From: Acidobacteria bacterium UBA6911
GTDB lineage: Bacteria > Acidobacteriota > UBA6911
Assembly (NCBI GenBank): GCA_002451015.1
Contig: DKBB01000121.1
Coordinates: 1-8,881, forward strand
Length of the DNA stretch: 8,881 bases
Direction of reading: 5' to 3'
The position numbers were made by a program, and so were the translations under genes. This document shows positions 1 through 6,483 of the stretch, in pieces. Position 1 is the stretch's first letter; each line of letters begins with the position of its first letter. The notes beneath the pieces were generated by a model. That model ran no database searches and was not told the DNA's origin. It saw only the letters and a list, made by a program, of their open reading frames with translations.

Positions 1-30
1 TATATCGGCCTTGATCTGGAGGTGATTTAA
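1..30 (+). CDS. 3' end of an upstream gene (partial)
   Basis: Only one forward frame stays open from the window edge to a TAA at 28-30 (ending YIGLDLEVI); the other two frames stop by base 25. The TAA shares its last base with the ATG of the next gene (TAATG), an arrangement common between co-translated subunits. In NrfD-type complexes the gene just upstream usually encodes a 4Fe-4S ferredoxin-like or molybdopterin subunit, so this tail may belong to such a partner. The nine residues themselves do not identify it. Confidence 0.5.
   Translation, partial: YIGLDLEVI
18..25 (+). promoter_or_regulatory. Ribosome binding site for the NrfD-like gene, inside the upstream reading frame
   Basis: GGAGGTGA is a near-perfect anti-16S match ending four bases before the ATG at 30. 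It lies within the last codons of the preceding gene, whose TAA overlaps this ATG. Together these fix the start and suggest translational coupling. Confidence 0.8.
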
Positions 31-1184
31 TGGAAGATTTTGTCTTCCCCAATGAGATGCATGTCCTCTGGACAGTGATGATCGTTATGTATCCTTACAT
101 TACAGGCTGTGTAGCCGGTGCTTTTATTGTTTCATCCCTTTATCATGTATTTGGTTTGAAACAATTGGAACCCATCGCGCGATTCTCACTGGTCTCGTCT
201 TTTGCTTTTCTGCTTTTTGCGGCGTTACCTTTACTCGTCCACCTGGGAAAACCGGAACGTGCTTTTAATATTATGATTACGCCTAATTTTACCTCTGCCA
301 TGAGTGGCTTTGGATTTGTTTATTTGACGTACACCATTATTGTCATTCTGGAGATCTGGTTCCATTACAGGGCAGATTCTGTCGATCGATATAATTCTTC
401 GAACGTTACCTTGAAAACCGCATATTATGTTTGTCTTCTCGGTTGTACAATGCGTAATGAAGAGACGGACCGTATTGATCATAAAATCGTCAAAACACTT
501 GCCGGCATCGGGATCCCTGTTGCCTGTATCCTTCACGGTTATGTAGGATTTCTTTTTGGTTCGATCAAAGCCAATCCCATGTGGTCCACCCCACTTATGT
601 TCATAATATTCATATTTTCCGCCATTGTATCCGGTATTGCCGTGTTGACCTTTCTCTACCTTTTTGTAAATTTTCTTAAAAGACAGAAAATAGACCAGAC
701 TGCTCTCAATACGATGGTTCGTTTTCTCTGGGGTTTTATGATTATCGCTGTCGTGCTGGAGCTTATGGACCTCCTTTCATTGGCTTATGAGCAGACGGAA
801 AAATGGGCGGTTCTTAAAGACCTCATCACCGGGCCCTTATGGTATACCTATGTTGTAGGACAGATTCTGATCTGTTCACTGGGATCATTTCTTCTTCTGG
901 CAATTACGGTTCTGTTTAAATTGCCGCGGAAACTTTCAAATTTTCTTGTTTTCCTGACTTCCGGCCTTCTTTTAATACAAGTACTATTGATGCGATGGAA
1001 TGTCGTTATCGGCGGACAGCTGATATCAAAGAGTTATCGTGGACATACCAGTTTTATGCCGGGATTTTTAGAAAAAGAAGGGATCCTGGTAGCAGCGATA
1101 ATTTTTATCCTGCCTTTTCTCATATTACGCCAATTTGACAGGATTTTTCCTTTTTTCCCGGCCTCAAAGCAAAATATTTCCTGA
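30..1184 (+). CDS. NrfD/PsrC-family integral membrane subunit (quinone-interacting)
   Basis: This 384-residue, strongly hydrophobic protein looks like the membrane anchor of a respiratory oxidoreductase, the part that exchanges electrons and protons with the quinone pool in the cytoplasmic membrane. I count about nine membrane segments by eye, near residues 14-41, 52-70, 93-112, 156-178, 187-213, 228-250, 268-292, 302-322 and 348-366, in the family's usual range. Family-like motifs are HLGKPERAF at 71-79 after helix 2, the HGYVGFLFG stretch at 169-177, and P183/W185 followed by a small-residue-rich helix. It carries no heme or Fe-S motifs, as expected for NrfD. The gene overlaps its upstream neighbour by one base and is followed after 18 bases by a multiheme cytochrome gene, so it is a subunit of a multi-protein complex. 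Whether the physiological partner resembles Psr, Nrf, Qrc or alternative complex III cannot be told from this subunit. Confident of family, not of substrate. Confidence 0.88.
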   Translation: MEDFVFPNEMHVLWTVMIVMYPYITGCVAGAFIVSSLYHVFGLKQLEPIARFSLVSSFAFLLFAALPLLVHLGKPERAFNIMITPNFTSAMSGFGFVYLTYTIIVILEIWFHYRADSVDRYNSSNVTLKTAYYVCLLGCTMRNEETDRIDHKIVKTLAGIGIPVACILHGYVGFLFGSIKANPMWSTPLMFIIFIFSAIVSGIAVLTFLYLFVNFLKRQKIDQTALNTMVRFLWGFMIIAVVLELMDLLSLAYEQTEKWAVLKDLITGPLWYTYVVGQILICSLGSFLLLAITVLFKLPRKLSNFLVFLTSGLLLIQVLLMRWNVVIGGQLISKSYRGHTSFMPGFLEKEGILVAAIIFILPFLILRQFDRIFPFFPASKQNIS

Positions 1185-1202
1185 TACTGAAGAAACTAAA
1201 CC

Positions 1203-2279
1203 ATGTTTAAGCACACTCACATATCTGCCTTTCTTGTAGCGGTTTTACTGTCATTTCCCTGCCTGTGGGCAGTTGAAAAGCCCACGGAACGTACAGAAAA
1301 CTGTACGGAAGGGGAATGTCATAATTCTTACCGTCAAAAACAACATGTTCATCAGCCCATAGAGCTCGGTGTGTGCAAGTACTGCCACAAATGGGTTGAT
1401 CCGAAAGAACACACGTTTAAACTATTTCGCACCGGGAAGGAACTCTGCGGCAGCTGTCATGAGGAACAGACTGATGATTTGCAAATAATTCCATCGGTAG
1501 AGCAATTGAGGGCGAAGGCTCATCAGATAGGCAAAGGCAAATATATTCATAAACCGTTGGAAGAAGGGCAGTGCATTGACTGTCACAATCCGCACAGCAG
1601 TGATTACGAATACCTTGTTTCAGCTCCAAAAATTGGAGAAGTATGCCGTGAGTGCCATGAAACAAGTGAATTCGTAAAAAATCCTCATGAGCCCGTAGCT
1701 GAAGGCGAATGCAACCAGTGCCATGACAGTCATAGCTCAAATTATAGATTTATGCTGATTGATGATCAAAGACAGTTATGTTTCTCTTGTCATGAAGATA
1801 CAAAAGCAGAGTTGGACAGGTTTGAATATCTTCATAAACCGGTAGCGGACAGGGAATGCAGCGATTGTCATGAACCTCACGGAAGTGATTATTTCAGGAT
1901 GTTAATAAAGAAATATCCAGCTGAATTTTATGCTCCGTTTGATGTTTCAAACTATGACCTGTGTTTTTCCTGCCATCAGGAAGATAAAGTTTTAATCGAG
2001 GAAACCGAAAATTTAACCGATTTCAGAAACGGGAAAACGAACCTTCATTACCTGCATGTCAATATGCCGATAAAGGGACGCACCTGTCGTACTTGTCATG
2101 CCACCCATGCAAGCAATGAACCCAAACATTTACGTAAAAACGTCCCTTACGGCGGCTGGGGGATTCCGATACAATTTGAAAAAACAGAGAACGGCGGTGG
2201 CTGCTCTCCAGGTTGTCATGATCCCAGGCTCTATGACAGGATCAAGCCGGTTATTTACATATCCGATAAAAACTTATAA
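1203..2279 (+). CDS. Exported multiheme cytochrome c of the doubled-CXXCH type (up to 11 hemes)
   Basis: A 358-residue periplasmic or outward-facing electron-transfer protein. Residues 1-23 form a signal peptide with a hydrophobic core around 7-19; no other membrane span is seen. There are nine canonical CXXCH motifs, at residues 58, 82, 124, 148, 170, 193, 219, 254 and 295. Two noncanonical candidates flank them: CX4CH at 34-40 and CX3CH at 334-339. The middle is built from repeated modules: a His-Lys/Glu-Pro lead (H116, H162, H211), a first CXXCH, then (S/D)HSSxY or PHGSDY, then a second CXXCH, spaced 46-49 residues. This is the paired-CXXCH pattern. Extra histidines before each pair (H50, H116, H162, H211, H285) are plausible distal heme ligands. 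The gene lies 18 bases after the NrfD-like gene with no strong ribosome site (GAAG only), so coupled translation is likely. It probably carries electrons for the NrfD complex; direction and terminal substrate are unknown. Confidence 0.92.
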   Translation: MFKHTHISAFLVAVLLSFPCLWAVEKPTERTENCTEGECHNSYRQKQHVHQPIELGVCKYCHKWVDPKEHTFKLFRTGKELCGSCHEEQTDDLQIIPSVEQLRAKAHQIGKGKYIHKPLEEGQCIDCHNPHSSDYEYLVSAPKIGEVCRECHETSEFVKNPHEPVAEGECNQCHDSHSSNYRFMLIDDQRQLCFSCHEDTKAELDRFEYLHKPVADRECSDCHEPHGSDYFRMLIKKYPAEFYAPFDVSNYDLCFSCHQEDKVLIEETENLTDFRNGKTNLHYLHVNMPIKGRTCRTCHATHASNEPKHLRKNVPYGGWGIPIQFEKTENGGGCSPGCHDPRLYDRIKPVIYISDKNL

Positions 2280-2454
2280 GCATTTCTATCCTGTCGCTCA
2301 TGGCAGCTGTTTTCTATCTTTCTTATTCAAGTTCGCTTAGTTTCAGAATGCCTTTGAGTTCCGGTTAAATCCGATATCCTAAAGGATCAGAGCCTTCCGC
2401 GGGCGGGGATTCCCGGGGCCTGTTGTTTTGATTCAGGGTAAAATCCTATCGGTC

Positions 2455-3729
2455 TTACTGACCCACCACGACGCATTTCAGGTTCTTCTGATCCCGTATA
2501 AGCAGCTTGCCGTCAACAAGCGCTATAGGAGCCCAGTTTTCCCCCGGTTCTAATAGTTCGACGCTGGCCAATGGCTTGAAACCGGAAGGATCGGGTTCGA
2601 TAAGATACAACATTGTATTGCCGTCAACGCTCAGCAGCAAACCGTCGGCGAGCACGGACCCGCCCTTATTGAAGAGCGGATCCTCGCCCGTACGCCACTG
2701 GACCTGTCCGTCCATATTCATACACACCAGCCCGTCGCTCCGCTCGTTGATCGTGTACTGGGCATAAAAATGGTCCTTGTAAAGAATCGGCGGCTTTGTG
2801 TGTGCGCCGAAATCAATGTTTTTATACAGCTCCGTGACTCCGTAGCCACCGTCCTCTTTCTTTTGTACCTTTATCATAGCGGCTCCCGCGCTGTATCCGC
2901 CGGTGATGAGTATGCGTCCTTCACCGGCATCCACAGCATCCGGAATGGGTATGCCGCACTGCCAGTTGCCGTATGTCCACAAGACTTTTCCGGTCATCGG
3001 GTCCATACCATAGACGGTGCCGCTGCTGGCGTTGCGGCCCCTTCCCGCGGAGGCCGTTATCATAATCAGGTGATCCTCTCCACCGATTTTAATTATGTGC
3101 GGGCTGACATATCCGGCATTGCCGGACAGTGCCTCTGATTTCCATTTGAGTTCGCCCGTCAGTTTGTCGTATGCGACTACCCCCGCCTGGGATGTTTGCG
3201 GCGCCACAATCAGCAGATTGCCGGAAATTAAGGGATTCTGAGTGATCGCCCACCTGGGCAGCTGATCGCCGCCGAAATCCTTCCAGATATTTTTGTTCCA
3301 CACGGGTTTGCGTGTTCCGGTATTGACGCAATACAGGTCGCCCAGAGGGCCGCAGGTATAGACATGATTGCCGTCCACAGTGGGAGTGGTTCGGGAGCCA
3401 GGATGGTGAAAGCTGCCCGGGGCGTCATAAGCGAAGTTCCAAAGCTCTTTGCCGCTGGAAAGGTCGAAACATCTCAGGTTGTCCCCGACTTTTTCGTCCC
3501 TGTCGAGCAGATAAACTTTTCCGTCGCTGACGGCCGGACCGCCGTAGCCGATGCCGACGGGGACTGTCCACAAAATTTTGGGACCTTCTTTGGGCCAGGT
3601 CCGCAGTATCCCCTTCTCCGCGGATGTGCCGTTTCTTTTGGGTCCAAGGTATCCCGGCCAATCCGCCGCACCGGCACAGGTTGAGATTAATAATATAACT
3701 ACTGCTGTGAGCTTAAACTTCACTTTCAT
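2455..3729 (-). CDS. Secreted PQQ-like (WD40/BamB-like) beta-propeller protein
   Basis: A 424-residue protein with a clear signal peptide (residues 1-21, ending CAGA before ADWPGY). The mature part is built of PQQ-like propeller blades: repeated 'G.VY.L', 'G.ELW', 'GKVLWTYG' and 'GQVQWRTG' units about 40-60 residues apart, starting near residue 50 and running to the C-terminus. The DWPGYLGPKRNG opening is typical of a protein group abundant in planctomycetes and verrucomicrobia. There is no CXXCH heme domain and no obvious quinoprotein dehydrogenase catalytic signature, so a binding or scaffolding role outside the cytoplasm is as likely as an enzyme; the true function is unknown. GAGGAG at 3737-3742, seven bases before the ATG, fixes the start. 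It follows a longer paralogous gene on the same strand after 89 bases, and converges with the cytochrome operon. Its GC content looks clearly higher than that of the operon. Confidence 0.9.
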   Translation of the reverse strand: MKVKFKLTAVVILLISTCAGAADWPGYLGPKRNGTSAEKGILRTWPKEGPKILWTVPVGIGYGGPAVSDGKVYLLDRDEKVGDNLRCFDLSSGKELWNFAYDAPGSFHHPGSRTTPTVDGNHVYTCGPLGDLYCVNTGTRKPVWNKNIWKDFGGDQLPRWAITQNPLISGNLLIVAPQTSQAGVVAYDKLTGELKWKSEALSGNAGYVSPHIIKIGGEDHLIMITASAGRGRNASSGTVYGMDPMTGKVLWTYGNWQCGIPIPDAVDAGEGRILITGGYSAGAAMIKVQKKEDGGYGVTELYKNIDFGAHTKPPILYKDHFYAQYTINERSDGLVCMNMDGQVQWRTGEDPLFNKGGSVLADGLLLSVDGNTMLYLIEPDPSGFKPLASVELLEPGENWAPIALVDGKLLIRDQKNLKCVVVGQ

Positions 3730-3736
3730 TCGCAGA

Positions 3737-3742
3737 CTCCTC
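3737..3742 (-). promoter_or_regulatory. Ribosome binding site of the smaller propeller gene
   Basis: GAGGAG on the minus strand, seven bases upstream of the ATG at 3729. It gives the second propeller gene independent translation despite lying downstream of its paralogue. Confidence 0.7.
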
Positions 3743-3818
3743 TTTTATTGAAGCGGTATGATGTCGGCGCCCGCAGACCATTCACTTTCGATTGCGGCTT
3801 CACACGCACCGGAGTGCA

Positions 3819-5267
3819 TCAATTTTCTGGTTCACTGACATCTCGGGCAATTGCATAAAGATACTGGCTAGTCATGACGTAAAGCACTCCATTTGCCGGC
3901 ACGGGCGTGCCATAAATTGAGTATCCCATCTGGATTTCGGAGATCTGCTTCATCTCCTTGCCGGCAATGAGGACGGCAACATCCCCGTCCTCGTCGCCCA
4001 GGTAGACCTTGCCGTCGGCAACCAGGGGAGAGCCCCAGACCGGTGCCATCGCATCAAAGATCCAATATGGTTTCCCGTTTCCGGCATCCAGGCAATGAAG
4101 AAATCCCTTGAAATCGGGAATGTACACCAGCCCGTCGACGACTGCTGCCGTTGAAATGGAGCGGTTGATTTTGTCGTAATGCCAGATACGACCTGATTCC
4201 GTAATATCGCCCCGCCGGGAGGGATCTACACGATAAGCGTGTCCGATCCCGTAGCCGTTGTCGGGATCCTGCCCAACGCTCATGAACACGTTGCCTTTAT
4301 GTAATACGGGAGTGGCGACTCCGTAGTTACGAGTTTTGGGCCATTCGGCATCCTTGGGATTCATATCGAATTTCCAGAGTTTTTCTCCGGTCCTGCCGTT
4401 GAAGCCGTACAGCCAGCCGTCGCCTCCCGCGAAAAACGCCTGCAGCACTCCATCTACCATGCCGAGAGCCGGAGAGGACCACTGGCCGTGTAGGATATTT
4501 TCACCGGGAGAATTATCCTGCCACTCCACCTTTCCTGTGTTTTTATTGACGGCGATGAAACTGGGAGCCTTCGGAGCGGGAATTGTCTCGCCATTGCCGT
4601 CCCGCCCGTTAGAGGTCCCTATTAAAACAAGATTCTCCCAGATTGCCGGCGAAGAATTGGACATGAAAAGCTGAAAAACGCCCAATTCCTTCATCATATC
4701 GAGCTTCCAGATAATGTCGGCGTGCTCTTGTCCTTTATGGACCTCATCCTGAAAAGAACCGTCATTTTTGCCGTCCATGAAACCTTCCGTGTCCAGACAA
4801 ACCAGCTCCCCGCGATTATTCACGTAATAAAGCCGGTTCCCTTCCACCGCAGGGGATGCGCAGACACCCTGGTCCTGAAAGTCGTTTTCCCACCCGGATT
4901 CCAGCTTGTCCGAAATAGCCTGCCACAGAAATTTCCCGTCGGATTCCCGGAAACACATGAGCACACCCTTGTCGCCCGTGATCTCAGGATCTCTGGGATT
5001 TGCATTGTTGGTGCCGAGGAAAATCTTCCCGCCGGAAACCACAGGATTCCCGTAGGAGGTCAAGCCGATCGGCACCTTCCATTTTATGTTTTCACCAGTG
5101 CTGACATCCCAGGATTCCGGCAGGTTTTTCATGACGGAAGTCATATTTCGCTGCGCCGTGCCACCCCACATCGGCCAGTCCTGAGAGAACAGTGACAATG
5201 AGGCTATAGTGCAGAACATTATTAATAAAAGACTGCTTATGATGCGCATAAATATGTTCCGTATCAT
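3819..5267 (-). CDS. Secreted PQQ-like beta-propeller protein (larger paralogue)
   Basis: A 482-residue exported propeller protein. The N-terminus is a signal peptide (hydrophobic core about 8-27) ending LFSQ before DWPMWGG. Blade repeats of the type 'G.IFLGTNN', 'LYYVNNRGELVCLD', 'GWLYGFNGRTGEKLW', 'GFLHCLDAGNGKPYW' and 'GKVYLGDEDGDVAVL' extend from about residue 80 to the end. The 'DWPMWGG...RN' start is a planctomycete-type signature shared in outline with the smaller paralogue downstream; the two are probably co-transcribed, 89 bases apart. No heme motif or dehydrogenase active-site signature was recognised. The start is uncertain: the ATG at 5267 directly abuts a hairpin and has no ribosome site, while a second in-frame ATG (ending at 5249, residue 7) has a weak GGA nine bases before it and gives an equally good signal peptide. 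Function unknown beyond the fold. Confidence 0.88.
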   Translation of the reverse strand: MIRNIFMRIISSLLLIMFCTIASLSLFSQDWPMWGGTAQRNMTSVMKNLPESWDVSTGENIKWKVPIGLTSYGNPVVSGGKIFLGTNNANPRDPEITGDKGVLMCFRESDGKFLWQAISDKLESGWENDFQDQGVCASPAVEGNRLYYVNNRGELVCLDTEGFMDGKNDGSFQDEVHKGQEHADIIWKLDMMKELGVFQLFMSNSSPAIWENLVLIGTSNGRDGNGETIPAPKAPSFIAVNKNTGKVEWQDNSPGENILHGQWSSPALGMVDGVLQAFFAGGDGWLYGFNGRTGEKLWKFDMNPKDAEWPKTRNYGVATPVLHKGNVFMSVGQDPDNGYGIGHAYRVDPSRRGDITESGRIWHYDKINRSISTAAVVDGLVYIPDFKGFLHCLDAGNGKPYWIFDAMAPVWGSPLVADGKVYLGDEDGDVAVLIAGKEMKQISEIQMGYSIYGTPVPANGVLYVMTSQYLYAIARDVSEPEN

Positions 5268-5288
5268 CGGGCTATCGAGAATAACCCG
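5268..5288 (-). promoter_or_regulatory. Hairpin immediately before the start codon of the larger propeller gene
   Basis: In the minus-strand transcript CGGGUUAU and AUAGCCCG can pair over eight positions (seven Watson-Crick and one G-U) around a five-base loop UCUCG. The structure ends on the base before the ATG at 5267, where a ribosome site would be expected. It may limit initiation there or mark the second ATG as the real start. Seen by eye; no folding energy was calculated. Confidence 0.35.
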
Positions 5289-5308
5289 CTGGAATACCTA
5301 ATGGAAGT

Positions 5309-5428
5309 TTATGTTGTCCTACGTCCATATAGCATAAAGAATTCCCACCCAAAATCAATATCGTCATCCACTGCTTTGTAGAATTGAATCAACCAGTGCC
5401 GGTACCGTAACCAGCTCTCCCTATGCAT
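5309..5428 (-). CDS. Possible 39-residue small ORF or gene remnant
   Basis: An ATG at 5428 preceded closely by GGAAGGGA opens a 39-codon frame ending in TAA at 5309-5311. It is rich in aromatic and charged residues (WLRYRHWLIQFYKAV and later FGWEFFMLYGR), which reads more like coding sequence than random intergenic DNA. The same frame continues upstream to 5491, broken only by one TGA (5447-5449). It could be a short peptide gene before the propeller pair, the tail of a decayed gene, or chance. I do not recognise a family, and its ribosome site is too close to the ATG to be persuasive. Confidence 0.2.
   Translation of the reverse strand: MHRESWLRYRHWLIQFYKAVDDDIDFGWEFFMLYGRRTT
5331..5358 (-). 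promoter_or_regulatory. Possible sigma70-type promoter for the propeller gene pair
   Basis: On the minus strand TTGATT (5353-5358) and TATGCT (5331-5336) are separated by 16 bases, each matching four of six consensus positions. It lies about 65 bases upstream of the larger propeller gene. A match of this quality can occur by chance. Confidence 0.25.
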
Positions 5429-5650
5429 TTCCCTTCCATTTTGCTTTCAGTTGGCCCAAGTTGGATACAGGGAGTCTCTAAGTATAGAAGCCTAAAAGTC
5501 CGACTGGTGCCGTCGACATTCAACACTTTGTGCCTGTGGCATTGTTCCTTTGACCATAAAAACCGTGGTAAGATGTTTCGTGATTTACGCTAAATATGTG
5601 ACTTCATCAGCGGTCATTGTTTGTATCAACAGGTGGTGAAAGACACCGTT

Positions 5651-6229
5651 ATGGTCGCAAAGTTGGCTCAACTACAATTTCATCCCATTACGGCGAATCG
5701 CTGGAAGGACTTTGAGAAATTGTTCGGTCCAAATGGGGCATGCGCCGGCTGCTGGTGCATGTGGTGGAGACTGACCCGCAAGGAGTTTTCCCAGAAACAA
5801 TATGCCGGAAACAAACGTTCGATTAAGAAGATCATAATGGCTGGGAGAAAGCCCGGAATCCTGGCTTACTCCAAGGGCTCGCCGATCGGGTGGTGCGCCA
5901 TCGAGCCTCGGGAATCTTATCCATCGCTGGAACGCTCGAATATCTTAAAGCGCGTGGATGATTTGCCCGCGTGGTCGGTGACGTGCTTCTATATCCCGCG
6001 CAGCCATCGACATCAAGGTTTGGCCGGGCAACTGCTCAAGGCTGCAATCCGATTCGCTCGACAACGCGGTGCGAAGATTGTCGAAGGGTATCCGATAGAT
6101 TCGGGAGGCGAAAAGAAAAACACCGTGTCGATCTTCACCGGCCTGGCTTCCACGTTTATAGAAGCTGGCTTTGTGGAGGTGGAACGCCGGGCCCCTACGC
6201 GCCCTATCATGCGCTACTTTCTCAAATGA
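5651..6229 (+). CDS. GNAT-family N-acetyltransferase with Cys/Trp-rich N-terminus
   Basis: A cytoplasmic 192-residue protein expected to transfer an acetyl group from acetyl-CoA to an amine; the substrate is not predictable. The GNAT core shows as SVTCFYIPRSHRHQGLAG (109-126), where R120-x-x-G123-x-A125 matches the pyrophosphate-binding turn of motif A, followed by the helix LLKAAIRFARQRGA. A preceding strand is at about 78-86 (PIGWCAIEP). Near the N-terminus GACAGCWCMWWR (29-40) places three cysteines within six residues next to three tryptophans; I recall this in a subgroup of uncharacterised GNAT proteins. No signal peptide. I chose the ATG at 5651 because homologues as I know them begin close to 'FHP.T..RW.DFE'. 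In-frame TTG (5621) and GTG (5633, 5636) codons upstream would add at most 10 residues but lack ribosome sites. It stands alone between divergent and independent units. Confidence 0.85.
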   Translation: MVAKLAQLQFHPITANRWKDFEKLFGPNGACAGCWCMWWRLTRKEFSQKQYAGNKRSIKKIIMAGRKPGILAYSKGSPIGWCAIEPRESYPSLERSNILKRVDDLPAWSVTCFYIPRSHRHQGLAGQLLKAAIRFARQRGAKIVEGYPIDSGGEKKNTVSIFTGLASTFIEAGFVEVERRAPTRPIMRYFLK

Positions 6230-6373
6230 TAGGATGAATTCATAATGATCCTTCCGGCTTCCGAGAGGCTCTAGATGAATGCTCCCTCGTAACGGCGTCC
6301 TGGAAAGGGATGCACTATGACATTTACATTTCACCTCCCGTTGGTTCCTGGGCACTGTCCAGACTGTTGTGAT

Positions 6374-6387
6374 ATCAGTATACTGAT
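6374..6387. promoter_or_regulatory. 14-bp perfect palindrome, putative operator
   Basis: ATCAGTATACTGAT is its own reverse complement over all 14 bases. It ends 12 bases before a perfect TATAAT box and so covers roughly -38 to -25 of the inferred promoter, where a dimeric repressor or an activator could act. The cognate regulator is not in the window and I cannot assign a regulator family. Confidence 0.5.
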
Positions 6388-6399
6388 GAGATGGAAAGG

Positions 6400-6405
6400 T
6401 ATAAT
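6400..6405 (+). promoter_or_regulatory. Perfect TATAAT -10 box upstream of the monoheme cytochrome gene
   Basis: TATAAT at 6400-6405 would start transcription near 6412, leaving a leader of about 70 bases before the cytochrome ATG. No good -35 hexamer lies 16-18 bases upstream; that position is taken by the palindrome. This suggests activator-dependent or repressible expression. Confidence 0.45.
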
Positions 6406-6474
6406 GAAGACTTTTGCGTCCCTTGTCATTCATTGTAGGGGCAATTTTCATATTCATGGATTCTTGTTGAAATA

Positions 6475-6482
6475 GGAAGGAG
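6475..6482 (+). promoter_or_regulatory. Ribosome binding site with unusual spacing to two candidate ATGs
   Basis: GGAAGGAG is a strong match, but its AGGAG core is only one base before the ATG at 6484 and 13 bases before the in-frame ATG at 6496. Reading GGAAGG as the core gives three bases to 6484. Neither spacing is ideal, so the first residue is uncertain by four positions. Confidence 0.6.
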
Positions 6483-6483
6483 T

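Larger units (their letters stand above)
5268..5650. other. Intergenic region between divergent propeller and acetyltransferase genes
   Basis: This 383-base gap should hold control regions for both flanking directions. On the minus side it contains the abutting hairpin, a possible TTGATT/TATGCT promoter and the 39-codon frame. A second minus frame is open for 66 codons (5389-5589) without a good start. On the plus side a TTGACC at 5550-5555 is the best -35-like element, but no matching -10 box stands at a normal distance (TAAGAT is only 13 bases away). No repeat, RNA gene or insertion-sequence end was recognised. Confidence 0.6.

Noticed and set aside
2407..2446. Interrupted inverted repeat (GGATT/AATCC and CCTG/CAGG) in the gap between the convergent multiheme cytochrome and propeller genes
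   Set aside because: The stems are four to five bases, separated by unequal internal loops and without a T-run. Too weak to call a terminator; the rest of 2280-2454 shows nothing.
2770..3138. A 122-codon plus-strand ORF opposite the smaller propeller gene
   Set aside because: Antisense shadow in GC-rich coding sequence, without domain or ribosome site.
3806..3817. Small inverted repeat GCACCGGAGTGC between the two propeller genes
   Set aside because: Four-base stem with a four-base loop only, as expected by chance. It does not separate the genes into two transcripts convincingly.
4722..5195. A 157-codon plus-strand ORF
   Set aside because: Lies entirely opposite the larger propeller gene, whose signal peptide and repeats are unmistakable. 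The antisense translation has no family features.
5550..5574. TTGACC with TAAGAT as a promoter for the acetyltransferase gene
   Set aside because: The spacer is 13 bases, too short for a sigma70-type promoter, and no alternative -10 box lies at 16-18 bases.
6390..6437. A short frame ending MERYNEDFCVPCHSL that contains a CXXCH heme motif in the cytochrome leader
   Set aside because: Only 15 codons from its ATG, preceded closely by a stop, with no signal peptide or ribosome site. Chance is likelier than a cytochrome remnant.
5945..6457. A 170-codon minus-strand ORF
   Set aside because: Mostly antisense to the acetyltransferase gene, and covers the palindrome/promoter region. No recognisable domain and no start signal.
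6317..6475. A 52-codon plus-strand ORF (ATG at 6317, TAG at 6473-6475) ending just before the cytochrome c gene, with GGAAAGGG upstream
   Set aside because: It runs straight through the palindrome and TATAAT box, has no recognisable domain, and its composition is not persuasive. The region is better explained as a promoter and leader.
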